Positions 8,520 to 17,430 of a DNA stretch of 64,000 nt are shown here, piece by piece (positions within the stretch are counted from its first letter, which is position 1; each line of letters opens with the position of its first letter). Location: assembly GCF_900111995.1 (NCBI RefSeq), contig NZ_FOKF01000020.1, positions 34,419-98,418 on the forward strand, in the 5' to 3' direction. The notes beneath the pieces are model-generated. The model worked only from the letters and a program-made list of their open reading frames with translations, was not told the DNA's origin and searched no databases. The position numbers and the translations under genes are program-made. The stretch is from Collimonas sp. OK607 (GTDB taxonomy: Bacteria > Pseudomonadota > Gammaproteobacteria > Burkholderiales > Burkholderiaceae_D).

Positions 8520-10153
8520 TATTTATTTTCCTCTTGCTTGCCCCGGATCAGTGCTTCCGGATGGCGTTCCAGGTAATCGGTCAAGACCCGTACCGATGCA
8601 GCCGAGCGTGTCAGTTCCTGCAAGGTCTGGCGGATGTCTTGTTGCAACGGCGCATTGTCGGACAGGGTGCGGTTAGCGTTGTCCAGCGTGGTGCGGACAT
8701 CTTTCATTGCAGCCTTGATTTCCGGTGCGACATCGTTATTCAAGCTTTTGGTCAGTTGCTCTGCATTGAGCAAGGTACGGTTCAAAGTGCCCAGCGTTGT
8801 CTGCAAATCGGCAGCTATCTTGTCGAACGGCACTTTGCTCAGGTTTTTGGCGATTTCAGCGAGCTGCGACTGGATTTCATCCAGGCTGTTCGGGATGGTG
8901 GGCAACTCAATCACAGAGGTTGAGGTATCAAGGGTGACCGGCGGCGCTTTCGGGAAAAAATCAAGCGCGATATACAGCTGGCCGGTCAACAGGTTGCCGG
9001 TCCGCAGTTGCGCCCGCAAACCACGGCTGACCATGTATTGCAGACGCTGTTTGGGGGTATAGCTTGTATGCGTGTCGTCTTCCGCGTACTTGCGTCCCAG
9101 CCGTTGCGGATAAATCTGCACGGCCACCGGCATACTGAATTCGCGGCGTTTGGTATCGTATTCCAGGCCGATCGATTTCACTTCACCCAGGACTACGCCG
9201 CGGAAATCGACGGTGGTGCCAGGCGTCAAGCCGCGCAGAGACTGGTTGAAATACAGCACCACGGTTTCAGAGGGGCCGTCGGGTTGTTTCATGGCGGTTT
9301 CCTGGTCTGTCGCCAGGTCGAAGGTAGTGTTTTCCTTGGCCTTCATGCCCAGGTCGTCATCCGGCGACTGGAACGCTATGCCGCCCAGCACCACGGTTGC
9401 CAGCGATTGCGTACGCAGCTTGAAGCCGCTGGCATTGATCTGCATGTCGAAACCGCTGGCGTGCCAGAAGCGGGTGTTGACGCCGATGAATTTGTCGTAA
9501 GGCGCATCGATGAAAATGCGCAAGGTGACGCCTTTGCCGTCGGCATCCAGATCGTAAGCGGCCAGCTGGCCGACTTTGATCCGGCGGAAATAGATCGGCG
9601 AGCCGATATCCAGCGAGCCGATGTCGGCGGCATGCAGCATGTATTGCTTGCCCGAGGCGTCGTGTGTGACAATCGGCTGTACTTCCAGCCCGGTAAACGC
9701 GTGTTTTGTTTCCTCGGAGGTGCCGGCGTCGGCGCCGATATACGCGCCCGACAGCAAGGTTCCCAGACCCGAAACGCCGGAAGCTGCTACCCGTGGCCGG
9801 ACTACCCAAAAGCGCGTATCGGCGGAAGTGAAGCTTTCAGCTTCTTTCGATAGCTGTACATTAGCCAGGACGTGCGAACGATCTTTGCTCAGGGTGATGG
9901 TCTGCACCAGCCCGATATCGACATCCTTGTATTTGACCTTGGTTTTTCCAGCCTCCAAGCCTTCCGCCGTGTGGAAAGTGATGGTGATGGATGGCCCGCG
10001 TTCGACCAGGATCTTGACCACCAGCGTCAAACCGACCACCGCGGCGACAATCGGGATCAACCAGATCAGGGAAGGTAGCCAATCGCGTTTGCGGCTCAAC
10101 TTGGGTTCCGGCAAAGGCGGCAACGTGGGAGGCAGTCCGTTTTCATCACTCAT
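8519..10153 (-). CDS. pqiB: PqiB: inner-membrane-anchored triple MCE protein
   Basis: 544-aa periplasmic protein with one transmembrane segment (about residues 29-47) and three MCE/MlaD domains (roughly 52-140, 158-235, 290-395), followed by a long helical C-terminal region (about 425-530) expected to form the needle-like tunnel. Each MCE domain shows a G-x-P/G-x2-V pattern such as DIGSPIYFRRIKVGQL and GTTVDFRGVVLGEV. In E. coli PqiB is the tunnel of a lipid-trafficking system that supports envelope integrity. ATG at 10153 overlaps the upstream stop as ATGA. Length is close to E. coli PqiB. Confidence 0.93.
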   Translation of the reverse strand: MSDENGLPPTLPPLPEPKLSRKRDWLPSLIWLIPIVAAVVGLTLVVKILVERGPSITITFHTAEGLEAGKTKVKYKDVDIGLVQTITLSKDRSHVLANVQLSKEAESFTSADTRFWVVRPRVAASGVSGLGTLLSGAYIGADAGTSEETKHAFTGLEVQPIVTHDASGKQYMLHAADIGSLDIGSPIYFRRIKVGQLAAYDLDADGKGVTLRIFIDAPYDKFIGVNTRFWHASGFDMQINASGFKLRTQSLATVVLGGIAFQSPDDDLGMKAKENTTFDLATDQETAMKQPDGPSETVVLYFNQSLRGLTPGTTVDFRGVVLGEVKSIGLEYDTKRREFSMPVAVQIYPQRLGRKYAEDDTHTSYTPKQRLQYMVSRGLRAQLRTGNLLTGQLYIALDFFPKAPPVTLDTSTSVIELPTIPNSLDEIQSQLAEIAKNLSKVPFDKIAADLQTTLGTLNRTLLNAEQLTKSLNNDVAPEIKAAMKDVRTTLDNANRTLSDNAPLQQDIRQTLQELTRSAASVRVLTDYLERHPEALIRGKQEENK

Positions 10154-10857
10154 CTTGTACTTTCGTTACTTTTGCTTTTAGTCTTATCAATATCATGATC
10201 GCTGCTGTCCCAGCTCAGGCGCGGATCGAAGCTGAGCGCGGCCAGCATCGTCAATACCACCACGGAAGCAAACGCCAGCACGCCAAAGCCAGCGGTAATC
10301 CTGGCGAATCCCTCAATCTGCACCAGGCCGGCCAGCAGCGATACCACGAATACGTCCAGCATCGACCAGCGGCCGATGATCTCCACCAGCCGATACAATT
10401 TGGCGCGCTCCAGGCGGCGCCAGCGGCTGCGTTTTTGCGCCGTCCACGTCAGTAAAATCAATGACGCCAGTTTGAACAGCGGCACCAGGAAGCTGGCAAT
10501 GAAAATGATCGCAGCCAGTTCCCAGGCGCCGGACACCCAGAAATAGATGACGCCGCTCATGATCGTGTCTTCCTGCACGCCAAGCAAGGTCTTGGTAATC
10601 ATCACCGGCATCAGGTTGGCGGGGATGTACATGATGCACGCAGCAATCAGGAAAGCCCAGCTGCGCCCGATGCTATCCGGCTTGCGCTGATGCAGTGCGG
10701 TGCTGCAGCGTTCGCAGTGTTCATGTTCGCGGACTTCTTGCCAGACCGTACCGCAATGATGGCAGGACATCATGCCGAGCCCCGCAGCTGTCTGTACCGC
10801 CAGGTCTTCGTCGGCGGCGGGCACGGAAGCTGTGACGGTGGCGGTGTCGGCGCTCAT
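10150..10857 (-). CDS. pqiA: PqiA C-terminal-half protein (inner membrane)
   Basis: 235-aa membrane protein equal to the second half of E. coli PqiA. A zinc-ribbon-like CHHC plus CERC pair (SCHHCGTVW and HCERCSTAL) at about residues 29-52 precedes four hydrophobic segments. The start at 10857 (MSADTATV) overlaps the preceding gene's stop as ATGA; a longer frame to 10962 would overlap it heavily. PqiA is the inner-membrane partner of PqiB. Here the usual single ~420-aa protein is made as two separate polypeptides. Confidence 0.88.
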   Translation of the reverse strand: MSADTATVTASVPAADEDLAVQTAAGLGMMSCHHCGTVWQEVREHEHCERCSTALHQRKPDSIGRSWAFLIAACIMYIPANLMPVMITKTLLGVQEDTIMSGVIYFWVSGAWELAAIIFIASFLVPLFKLASLILLTWTAQKRSRWRRLERAKLYRLVEIIGRWSMLDVFVVSLLAGLVQIEGFARITAGFGVLAFASVVVLTMLAALSFDPRLSWDSSDHDIDKTKSKSNESTR

Positions 10858-11486
10858 GCGGAGCCTTCCTGGTTGTGCTCCGAATAAGCCATTTGCCAGA
10901 AATACCGGGGATTGAAGGAAATCACTGCGGTCAGCAATACCGTCAGCACCCCGAACGCCCATAGGGCAACGCCGGGGATCACGGTCGCCATGTTCGACAG
11001 CTTGACTATCGCCACCAGCACACCCAGCAGGAACACTTCAACCATGCCCCAGGGCCGCAGGCTTTGCATGGCGCGTACCAACCAGCTAAAGCCGGGCGGG
11101 CGGCGCTGCTTTGTCAGCGAGACCAGCAGATAAAACAGGAACAGCAGCTGTAACAGCGGAAACAGGATGGTGGTGGCAAGCACCAGCAGAGCCACCAGCG
11201 ACATGCCCTCGGCGCTCAGCGACATCACGGCGCCGAACAAGGTGGTACGGCTGCTCAAGCCTTGCAACTCGATTTCGACGATCGGGAAGCCGTTGGCAAG
11301 CACAAACATGATCAGGCTGGCCACGGTCAGCGGCAAAATCCGCTCACGCTGCCGGCCGGGATCACGTTCCAGTTCAGTGCCGCAACGCGGGCAGTGGGCA
11401 ATCTCCCCGCGACGTAGCTGCACCTTGCGATACAGCGCATCGCATCCTTCGCAGGCAATCAGGTCGGGGACTTCGCGCATAAACAC
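10854..11486 (-). CDS. pqiA: PqiA N-terminal-half protein (inner membrane)
   Basis: 210-aa membrane protein matching the first half of PqiA. It opens with a zinc ribbon (IACEGCDALY and HCPRCGTEL, about residues 13-41) followed by four hydrophobic segments. First gene of the four-gene operon, read leftward from a 250-bp region shared with divergent ribA. Gene order and the ATGA junction with the next half suggest both halves are made in equal amounts and assemble together. Confidence 0.88.
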   Translation of the reverse strand: MFMREVPDLIACEGCDALYRKVQLRRGEIAHCPRCGTELERDPGRQRERILPLTVASLIMFVLANGFPIVEIELQGLSSRTTLFGAVMSLSAEGMSLVALLVLATTILFPLLQLLFLFYLLVSLTKQRRPPGFSWLVRAMQSLRPWGMVEVFLLGVLVAIVKLSNMATVIPGVALWAFGVLTVLLTAVISFNPRYFWQMAYSEHNQEGSA

Positions 11487-11686
11487 TTAAAAATTGAGTA
11501 GATGAGATTCTAACAATAATCTGCATCACGGCTAGTAATAACCGGCAGATAGTTTGCATGGTGCATCATCTTCACCAGATTTTAGGTCAGAGTTCAGACG
11601 CGTCACACGTATTTTTTCGAATGCTCGTAAAATGACGGTTGAATTAAACGATGCTAAAACTAAAACGCGCTGAAACGCACGTTACA

Positions 11687-11713
11687 GGCATGTCATTTAT
11701 GTAATTACATGCC
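11687..11713. promoter_or_regulatory. Dyad upstream of ribA
   Basis: GGCATGT and ACATGCC arms of 7 bp separated by 13 bp, 25 bp before the ribA start and followed by TTTTA. It could be an operator or a weak hairpin in the ribA leader. I see no FMN riboswitch here. Confidence 0.3.
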
Positions 11714-11737
11714 TTTTATTCACCGAAAATTTATCAA

Positions 11738-12412
11738 ATGAGCACCACTAACAATAAAAGCAGTTTACCTGCCGCCTTGACTGATCAAAAACTGGAGTAC
11801 GTGACTTCCTGCGCGCTGCCGACGCCGTGGGCTACCTTCCAGTTGCATGCTTTTATCGAACACGCCACCGGCAAAGAACATCTTGCCCTGACTTTGGGCG
11901 AAGTCAACGACGGCGAGCCAGTGCTGGCGCGCGTCCATTCCGAATGCCTGACCGGCGATGCCTTGTTCAGCCAGCGTTGCGATTGCGGCGCGCAGCTGGA
12001 AGGCGCCCTGCAAAGAATCGCTACGGAAGGGCGTGGCGCCATTCTGTATTTGCGCCAAGAGGGTCGCGGCATCGGCTTGATCAACAAGATTCGTGCGTAT
12101 CATATTCAAGACGGTGGCGCCGACACGGTGGAAGCCAACCAGCAATTGGGCTTTGCCGCCGATTTGCGTGACTACAGCATTTGCGAAACCATGCTTGAAC
12201 ATCTGGATATCACGGCCTTGCGCCTGATGACCAATAATCCGCGCAAGGTGGCGGCTTTGCAGAAAATCGGCGTCACCGTGGTCGAGAGGATCCCGTTGAT
12301 TCTGAATCGCAATCCATTCAATACCCGTTACCTCGATACCAAGGCCGCGAAACTGGGCCACCTGTTGCCGGTTGACGGTCTGGAACACGATCTGGACGAA
12401 AACGAGTTGTAG
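11738..12412 (+). CDS. ribA: GTP cyclohydrolase II
   Basis: Opens GTP to start riboflavin synthesis, releasing formate and pyrophosphate. 224 aa, a stand-alone RibA without a fused RibB domain. Zinc ligands C70, C81 and C83 are visible ([21 protein letters not shown]), followed by the GTP-binding/catalytic region [11 protein letters not shown] and the late motif LMTNNPRKV. It stands alone, divergent from the pqi operon, with a palindromic repeat immediately downstream. Unlinked ribA copies are common in betaproteobacteria, so this could be the main or an additional copy. Confidence 0.95.
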   Translation: MSTTNNKSSLPAALTDQKLEYVTSCALPTPWATFQLHAFIEHATGKEHLALTLGEVNDGEPVLARVHSECLTGDALFSQRCDCGAQLEGALQRIATEGRGAILYLRQEGRGIGLINKIRAYHIQDGGADTVEANQQLGFAADLRDYSICETMLEHLDITALRLMTNNPRKVAALQKIGVTVVERIPLILNRNPFNTRYLDTKAAKLGHLLPVDGLEHDLDENEL

Positions 12413-12440
12413 GGCCCGGCCGTAAATTAAATACTGGCAT

Positions 12441-12564
12441 CGTAGGGTGGGCACGCCTTTGTGCCCACGCGTGAACTCACTTCACGTACATACCTATTTC
12501 CGTACCACGAGGTTCCGCACTCCGGTTATCGCGGTCACGCGTGGGCATTCGTGCCCACCCTACG
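12441..12564. repeat. Palindromic interspersed repeat (MITE/REP-like)
   Basis: The outer arms (12441-12474 and 12535-12564) are near-perfect inverted copies starting CGTAGGGTGGGCACG and ending CGTGCCCACCCTACG, and each arm can fold on itself (GTGGGCAC/GTGCCCAC). There is no ORF. The GTAGGGTGGGCA core is a familiar intergenic repeat type in proteobacteria. It lies between the convergent ends of ribA and the EF-G gene. Confidence 0.75.
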
Positions 12565-12576
12565 GTTGCCTTGACA

Positions 12577-14694
12577 TCAATGTTTCGACGCTACATGCTT
12601 GGAGTTCACCACCGCATCGGTCACATTGGCGGGGGCTTCCGCATAGTGTTTGAATTCCATCGTATAGGTCGCCCGTCCCTGGGTCAGCGAACGTAGCGTG
12701 GTGGAGTAGCCGAACATTTCGGCCAGCGGTACCTCCGCCCGGACAATCTTGCCGACCCCGCCCGGGATGTCGTCCATGCTCTGGATCATGCCGCGCCGCG
12801 ACGACAGGTCGCCGATGACATCGCCCATTTTTTCTTCCGGCATCTCGACTTCCACCGCCATCATCGGCTCCAGCAGAGCCGGGCTGGCTTTGCGGCAGCC
12901 GTCCTTGAAGGCCATCGAAGCCGCCATCCGATACGCATTTTCGTTGGAATCGACGTCGTGTGATGAACCGAAAAACAGGGTGACCTTGACGTCGACCACC
13001 GGATAACCCGCCAGGACGCCGGTAGCCAGGGTTTCGCGCACGCCTTTTTCGACCGCTGGAATATATTCGCGCGGCACGGTGCCGCCCTTGATGGCATCGA
13101 CGAATTCGAAACCTTTGCCGGGCGCCTGCGGTTCCAGTTTCAACACTACGTGGCCGTATTGCCCGCGGCCTCCCGATTGCTTGATGAATTTACCTTCGCT
13201 GGATTCGCAGATTTTGCGTATGGTTTCACGGAAGGCCACCTGCGGTTTGCCGACCGTGGCATCGACGCCGAACTCGCGCCGCATGCGTTCCACCAATACT
13301 TCCAGATGCAACTCGCCCATGCCGGAAATGATGGTCTGGCCCGACTCGTCATCGGTTTTTACCCGGAACGACGGATCTTCCTCGGCCAGGCGGCTAAGCG
13401 CAACGCCCATTTTTTCCTGGTCGACCTTGGTCTTGGGCTCCACCGCCTGCGAGATCACGGTATCCGGGAATACCATTTTTTCCAGCGTAATGATGCTGCC
13501 AGGATCGCACAGGGTATCGCCGGTGCTGGCTTCCTTGAGGCCGACCGCGGCGGCGATGTCGCCAGCGTATACTTCGCTGATTTCGGTGCGGTGGTTGGCA
13601 TGCATTTGCAATACGCGGCCGATTCTTTCTTTTTTGCCTTTATTCGGATTGAACACCGTATCGCCGGAAATCAGTACGCCCGAATAAACCCGGAAGTAGC
13701 TCAGGTGGCCGACAAACGGATCGGTCATGATCTTGAAGGTGAGGGCGGAGAATTTTTCATCGTCGCTGGCGCGCCTTTCGACAATCAGGTCGTCCTGATC
13801 ATGGCCTTTGACCGGCGCAATATCGGTCGGCGCCGGCAAGAAATCGATCACGGCGTCCAGCAATGCCTGCACGCCGCGATTCTTGAAGGCGCTGCCGCAC
13901 AGCATCGGCACGATCTCGCCGGCGATGGTGCGTTGGCGCAGGGCCGCCTTGATTTCATCTTCGCTGATATCGGCGCCATCCAGGTATTTTTTCATCATGG
14001 CGTCGCTGGCGTCGGCGGCCGCTTCTATCATGCGGCCGCGCCACTCCTGGGCGCTGGCTTGCAACGCCGCTGGAATCTCGATGTATTCGAACTTGACGCC
14101 CTGGCTGGCGTCGTCCCACATGATGGCCTTCATCTTGATCAGGTCGACCACGCCGTGGAAATTATCTTCGGCGCCGACCGGAATCTGCACCAGCACCGGA
14201 TTACCCTTGAGCCGGTCGCGGATTTGCTGGTGCACGCGGAAGAAATCGGCACCGACCCGATCCATCTTGTTGACGAACGCCAGCCGCGGCACGGTATATT
14301 TGTTGGCCTGGCGCCAGACGGTTTCGGATTGCGGCTGGACTCCGCCGACGGCATCGTAGACCATGCAGGCACCGTCCAGCACCCGCATCGACCGTTCGAC
14401 TTCAATCGTAAAGTCGACGTGACCCGGGGTGTCGATGATATTGATCCGATGGATCGGATAATTGCCGGCCATGCCTTGCCAGAAGCAGGTCGTGGCGGCC
14501 GAGGTGATTGTGATGCCGCGTTCCTGCTCCTGTTCCATCCAGTCCATGGTGGCGGTGCCGTCGTGCACTTCGCCGATCTTGTGGCTGACGCCGGAATAAA
14601 ACAGGATACGCTCGGTGGTGGTGGTCTTGCCGGCGTCGATATGGGCGCTGATGCCGATATTGCGGTAGCGCTCAATGGGTGTTTTGCGGGTCAT
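12577..14694 (-). CDS. fusA: Elongation factor G
   Basis: 705-aa translational GTPase that drives ribosomal translocation and, with RRF, ribosome recycling. All GTPase motifs are present: AHIDAGKTT (about residues 17-25), [18 protein letters not shown] and GSAFKN. Domains II-V are complete, including GGRGQYG and SSRRGMIQ in the C-terminal half. It is not next to rpsL, rpsG or tuf, so it is probably a second EF-G copy outside the str operon. Read leftward, with the intergenic region shared with divergent pepP; SD AGAGGAA is present. Confidence 0.95.
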   Translation of the reverse strand: MTRKTPIERYRNIGISAHIDAGKTTTTERILFYSGVSHKIGEVHDGTATMDWMEQEQERGITITSAATTCFWQGMAGNYPIHRINIIDTPGHVDFTIEVERSMRVLDGACMVYDAVGGVQPQSETVWRQANKYTVPRLAFVNKMDRVGADFFRVHQQIRDRLKGNPVLVQIPVGAEDNFHGVVDLIKMKAIMWDDASQGVKFEYIEIPAALQASAQEWRGRMIEAAADASDAMMKKYLDGADISEDEIKAALRQRTIAGEIVPMLCGSAFKNRGVQALLDAVIDFLPAPTDIAPVKGHDQDDLIVERRASDDEKFSALTFKIMTDPFVGHLSYFRVYSGVLISGDTVFNPNKGKKERIGRVLQMHANHRTEISEVYAGDIAAAVGLKEASTGDTLCDPGSIITLEKMVFPDTVISQAVEPKTKVDQEKMGVALSRLAEEDPSFRVKTDDESGQTIISGMGELHLEVLVERMRREFGVDATVGKPQVAFRETIRKICESSEGKFIKQSGGRGQYGHVVLKLEPQAPGKGFEFVDAIKGGTVPREYIPAVEKGVRETLATGVLAGYPVVDVKVTLFFGSSHDVDSNENAYRMAASMAFKDGCRKASPALLEPMMAVEVEMPEEKMGDVIGDLSSRRGMIQSMDDIPGGVGKIVRAEVPLAEMFGYSTTLRSLTQGRATYTMEFKHYAEAPANVTDAVVNSKHVASKH

Positions 14695-14908
14695 GACGAT
14701 TTCCTCTAAGAGAAATTATGATGATCAGATTTTTGCAGCTGCTGTGACGTGTGAGCTTACTCGTTTTTTTGATTGTCAGTGGCGGCCGATGCAAAGCACC
14801 GCTTTTTGCCTCGCGGTGGTATGCTTGTGGGCTTAACGGTAAGCGACTAAATCTACCCGAATTAGTCCATCCAAATCGTCTCGTATTGTTTATCCTACAC
14901 CGACCTCT

Positions 14909-16732
14909 ATGAACGCCAGAACTTTTTCCCAGAATACCGCCGCTCAGCGCATTCAACAATTGCGCACCGCAATGCAAAATCACAACGTTGACGCCTGCCT
15001 GATTCCTTCGGCCGATCCGCATTTATCCGAATATTTGCCGGGGCGCTGGAAGGGCCGCGAATGGATGTCGGGATTCACCGGTTCCGTCGCCAATCTGATC
15101 ATTACCGCCGACTTCGCCGGCCTGTGGGCTGACAGCCGTTATTGGTCGCAGGCGGAGGCGGAACTTGCGGGCACTGAAATCGTGCTGATGAAAACACCGA
15201 CTGGCAGCAGTTTGTTGCATCTGGACTGGCTGGGTGCCAATCTGTCCGCTGGCCAGACATTGGCTGTCGACGGCGCCGTGTTGGGACTGGCCACGGCCCG
15301 TGCACTGGAACAGGCGTTGACCAAAGGCGGCAGTAAATTGCGCACCGATCTCGACGTGCTGGGTGAAATCTGGAGCGAACGGCCGGGCTTGCCGATGGCT
15401 GAGGTGTATCAGCACGAAGCATCGCATGCGCCGCTGTCGCGTGCCGCCAAGCTGGAACAGTTACGCCAGGCGATGCAACAGCACGGCGCACAATGGCACT
15501 TCATTTCCACGCTGGACGATATTGCCTACCTGTTCAATTTGCGTGGCGCCGACGTCAATTACAATCCGGTGTTCGTGGCCCACGCACTGATCGGACCGAA
15601 ACAAAGCACGTTGTTCGTCGCCGACGGCAAAGTGCCACCGGCCTTGCGCGATCTTCTCAGCCAGGACAACGTCACGCTGGCGCCCTATGAGCAGGCATCC
15701 CAATCGTTGGCGGCCTTGCCTGCCGGCGCCACCTTGCTGCTCGATCCGCGCCGCGTCACGCTGGGCTTGCGGCAAGCCGTGCCAGGCACCGTTCCGGGAG
15801 CCGTCAAAGTGGTCGAAGCAATCAATCCCACCACGTTTGCCAAGTCGCGTAAAAGCGTCGACGAGATAACGCATGTGCGGGCTGCGATGGAGCAGGACGG
15901 CGCCGCGCTTTGCGAATTCTTTGCCTGGCTGGAGCAGGCTGTGGATAAGGAAACCGTTACCGAAGTGATGGTCGATACGCATATCACGGCAGCGCGGGCG
16001 CGCCGCCCGGGTTTTGTCAGCCCGAGTTTTGCCACTATTGCCGGCTTCAATACCAACGGCGCCATGCCGCATTACAAGGCTAGCGCTGAATCCCACGCCA
16101 CCATCAGCGGTGACGGTTTGCTGCTGATCGACTCCGGCGGCCAATACGTGGGCGGCACCACCGACATTACGCGTATGGTGGCGATCGGCCAGCCGTCGGC
16201 AGCGCAAAAACGTGATTGCACGCTGGTGTTGAAAGGCGTGATTGCACTCTCTTCGGCGCAGTTCCCGCGTTCTATCAAATCGCCCTTGCTGGACGCCATT
16301 GCGCGGGCGCCGATCTGGGCTGCCGGTATCGACTACGGCCACGGCACCGGTCATGGCGTCGGCTACTTCCTGAATGTGCATGAAGGCCCGCAAGTCATTT
16401 CCGGCAGCGCCGCGCCGGATCCGCATACAGCGATGGAGCCGGGTATGATTACCTCGATCGAGCCGGGTATCTATCGTCCCGGCCACTGGGGTGTGCGGAT
16501 TGAAAACCTGGTGCTGAACCAGCCAGCGGAGATCAGCGAATTCGGCGAGTATCTGCGGTTCGAGACGCTGACCTTATGCCCGATCGATAGCCGTTGCCTG
16601 GATCTCGGTTTGCTGCGTAGCGACGAGATCGACTGGCTTAATGCTTATCATGCCGAGGTCAGGAAACGCTTGTCGCCGCATGTCAGAGGCGAAGCCAGGC
16701 AGTGGCTGGAGAGCCGGACCGAAGCGCTCTGA
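14909..16732 (+). CDS. pepP: Xaa-Pro aminopeptidase (M24B, long form)
   Basis: Dinuclear metallopeptidase that removes N-terminal residues before proline. 607 aa, the long three-domain form with two creatinase-like N-terminal domains (about 1-310) and a pita-bread catalytic domain. Metal ligands seen: D408 (LLIDSGGQ), D419 (TTDITR), H482 (GTGHGVG), E518 (TSIEPGIY) and E532 (VRIENLV). Cytoplasmic, no signal peptide. Monocistronic between fusA and slyX. Confidence 0.93.
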   Translation: MNARTFSQNTAAQRIQQLRTAMQNHNVDACLIPSADPHLSEYLPGRWKGREWMSGFTGSVANLIITADFAGLWADSRYWSQAEAELAGTEIVLMKTPTGSSLLHLDWLGANLSAGQTLAVDGAVLGLATARALEQALTKGGSKLRTDLDVLGEIWSERPGLPMAEVYQHEASHAPLSRAAKLEQLRQAMQQHGAQWHFISTLDDIAYLFNLRGADVNYNPVFVAHALIGPKQSTLFVADGKVPPALRDLLSQDNVTLAPYEQASQSLAALPAGATLLLDPRRVTLGLRQAVPGTVPGAVKVVEAINPTTFAKSRKSVDEITHVRAAMEQDGAALCEFFAWLEQAVDKETVTEVMVDTHITAARARRPGFVSPSFATIAGFNTNGAMPHYKASAESHATISGDGLLLIDSGGQYVGGTTDITRMVAIGQPSAAQKRDCTLVLKGVIALSSAQFPRSIKSPLLDAIARAPIWAAGIDYGHGTGHGVGYFLNVHEGPQVISGSAAPDPHTAMEPGMITSIEPGIYRPGHWGVRIENLVLNQPAEISEFGEYLRFETLTLCPIDSRCLDLGLLRSDEIDWLNAYHAEVRKRLSPHVRGEARQWLESRTEAL

Positions 16733-16755
16733 CCGCAATCGTCACTATTGCGTAA

Positions 16756-16965
16756 TCAGTAATGCGGCGGCCGGTCATTGACGGGCTGGCCCGCATTATT
16801 GTTATCGGCAGTATCTTTGATGCGCCGCGCCAAAGCCGCGCACAAGGTTTCAAGTTGCTCAATCTTTAACTGTTGCCGATACACCAGCTTGTTCAACTCG
16901 TCCAGCATGTCATCTTGCTGGGTAAGCTTGATTTCGATATCGACCATGCGTTCTTCTTGATTCAT
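16756..16965 (-). CDS. slyX: SlyX family protein
   Basis: 69-aa coiled-coil protein with the family pattern ERMVDIEIKLTQQDDMLDEL followed by LNKLVYRQQLKIEQLE. ATG at 16965 is preferred since AAGGAA lies upstream; an ATG at 16989 is less well placed. Function of SlyX proteins is not established. It converges on pepP with a short hairpin (CGCAAT/ATTGCG, 16734-16752) between them. Confidence 0.85.
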   Translation of the reverse strand: MNQEERMVDIEIKLTQQDDMLDELNKLVYRQQLKIEQLETLCAALARRIKDTADNNNAGQPVNDRPPHY

Positions 16966-17067
16966 TTTCCGGTTTCCTTGGTGTTTCATTATTTGTTGCA
17001 GGGCAGATGGTAGCGCAATAGTGCCGTCTGCCCCGCGGCATATGCCATCTCATAGCGAAGTCGCTGA

Positions 17068-17110
17068 GCGGAAATCCGCAATCTCCCGCAGCATGATTCC
17101 GGATTTCCGC
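17068..17110. promoter_or_regulatory. Tandem dyads, likely activator binding sites for kgtP
   Basis: Two copies of a GCGGA-N2-TCCGC dyad: GCGGAAATCCGC (17068-17079) and CGGATTTCCGC (17100-17110). Centres are 31 bp apart, close to three helical turns, and lie about 110-140 bp upstream of the expected start site. This spacing suits upstream activating sequences for the DctD-type activator encoded at the end of the same operon. Confidence 0.6.
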
Positions 17111-17186
17111 GCAAAAATCGCCAGGGAATCATCTTTGCCATATGATTATCCCCAGTAAATCAAGCACTTAGATTTCTTTCCTGCGC

Positions 17187-17204
17187 TGGCACGAAGTCTG
17201 CAAT
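17187..17204 (+). promoter_or_regulatory. Sigma54 (-24/-12) promoter of kgtP-dctB-dctD
   Basis: CTGGCACGAAGTCTGCAA: GG at 17189-17190 and GC at 17201-17202 with exactly 10 bases between. It matches TGGCACG-N4-TTGC with one mismatch. Transcription should begin near 17214, giving a leader of about 215 nt. Confidence 0.75.
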
Positions 17205-17239
17205 GTCTCTCATAAAAATATAACCAACTGGAGACAAAA

Positions 17240-17305
17240 ATGCGCCGCAAAACAGCCGTGCTTTCCCGCTTCAAACCGGTCGCCTTGCATTCCGTCCGGC
17301 TATAA
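17240..17305 (+). CDS. Possible 21-aa leader peptide in the kgtP 5' UTR
   Basis: ATG at 17240 with GGAG placed seven bases upstream, 21 codons, stop at 17303-17305. The peptide is basic (MRRKTAVLSRFKPVALHSVR). It lies about 26 nt after the predicted sigma54 start site and 125 nt before kgtP, and a hairpin follows it at 17335-17352. It may act as a regulatory leader, or be a chance ORF. Confidence 0.35.
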   Translation: MRRKTAVLSRFKPVALHSVRL

Positions 17306-17334
17306 CCATCGTCAGCTAATCCCCTTTGCCACTT

Positions 17335-17352
17335 ATGCCATCTGAATGGCAT
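17335..17352 (+). promoter_or_regulatory. Hairpin in the kgtP leader
   Basis: ATGCCAT-CTGA-ATGGCAT, a perfect 7-bp stem with a tetraloop, between the possible leader peptide and kgtP. There is no T-run, so it is not a simple terminator. Confidence 0.4.
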
Positions 17353-17430
17353 GATGTAACTTGCATACAAGCTACAGATGCACGGTGATTGCCGGGATTG
17401 TATAAAAAACACTAAAATCAGGAGATATCC

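Noticed and set aside
11487..11737. FMN riboswitch upstream of ribA
   Set aside because: None of the conserved junction motifs of an RFN element could be found; only a short dyad is present.
13150..14709. Open 519-codon frame on the plus strand opposite the EF-G gene
   Set aside because: It mirrors the codon pattern of fusA and has no start signal or family motif.
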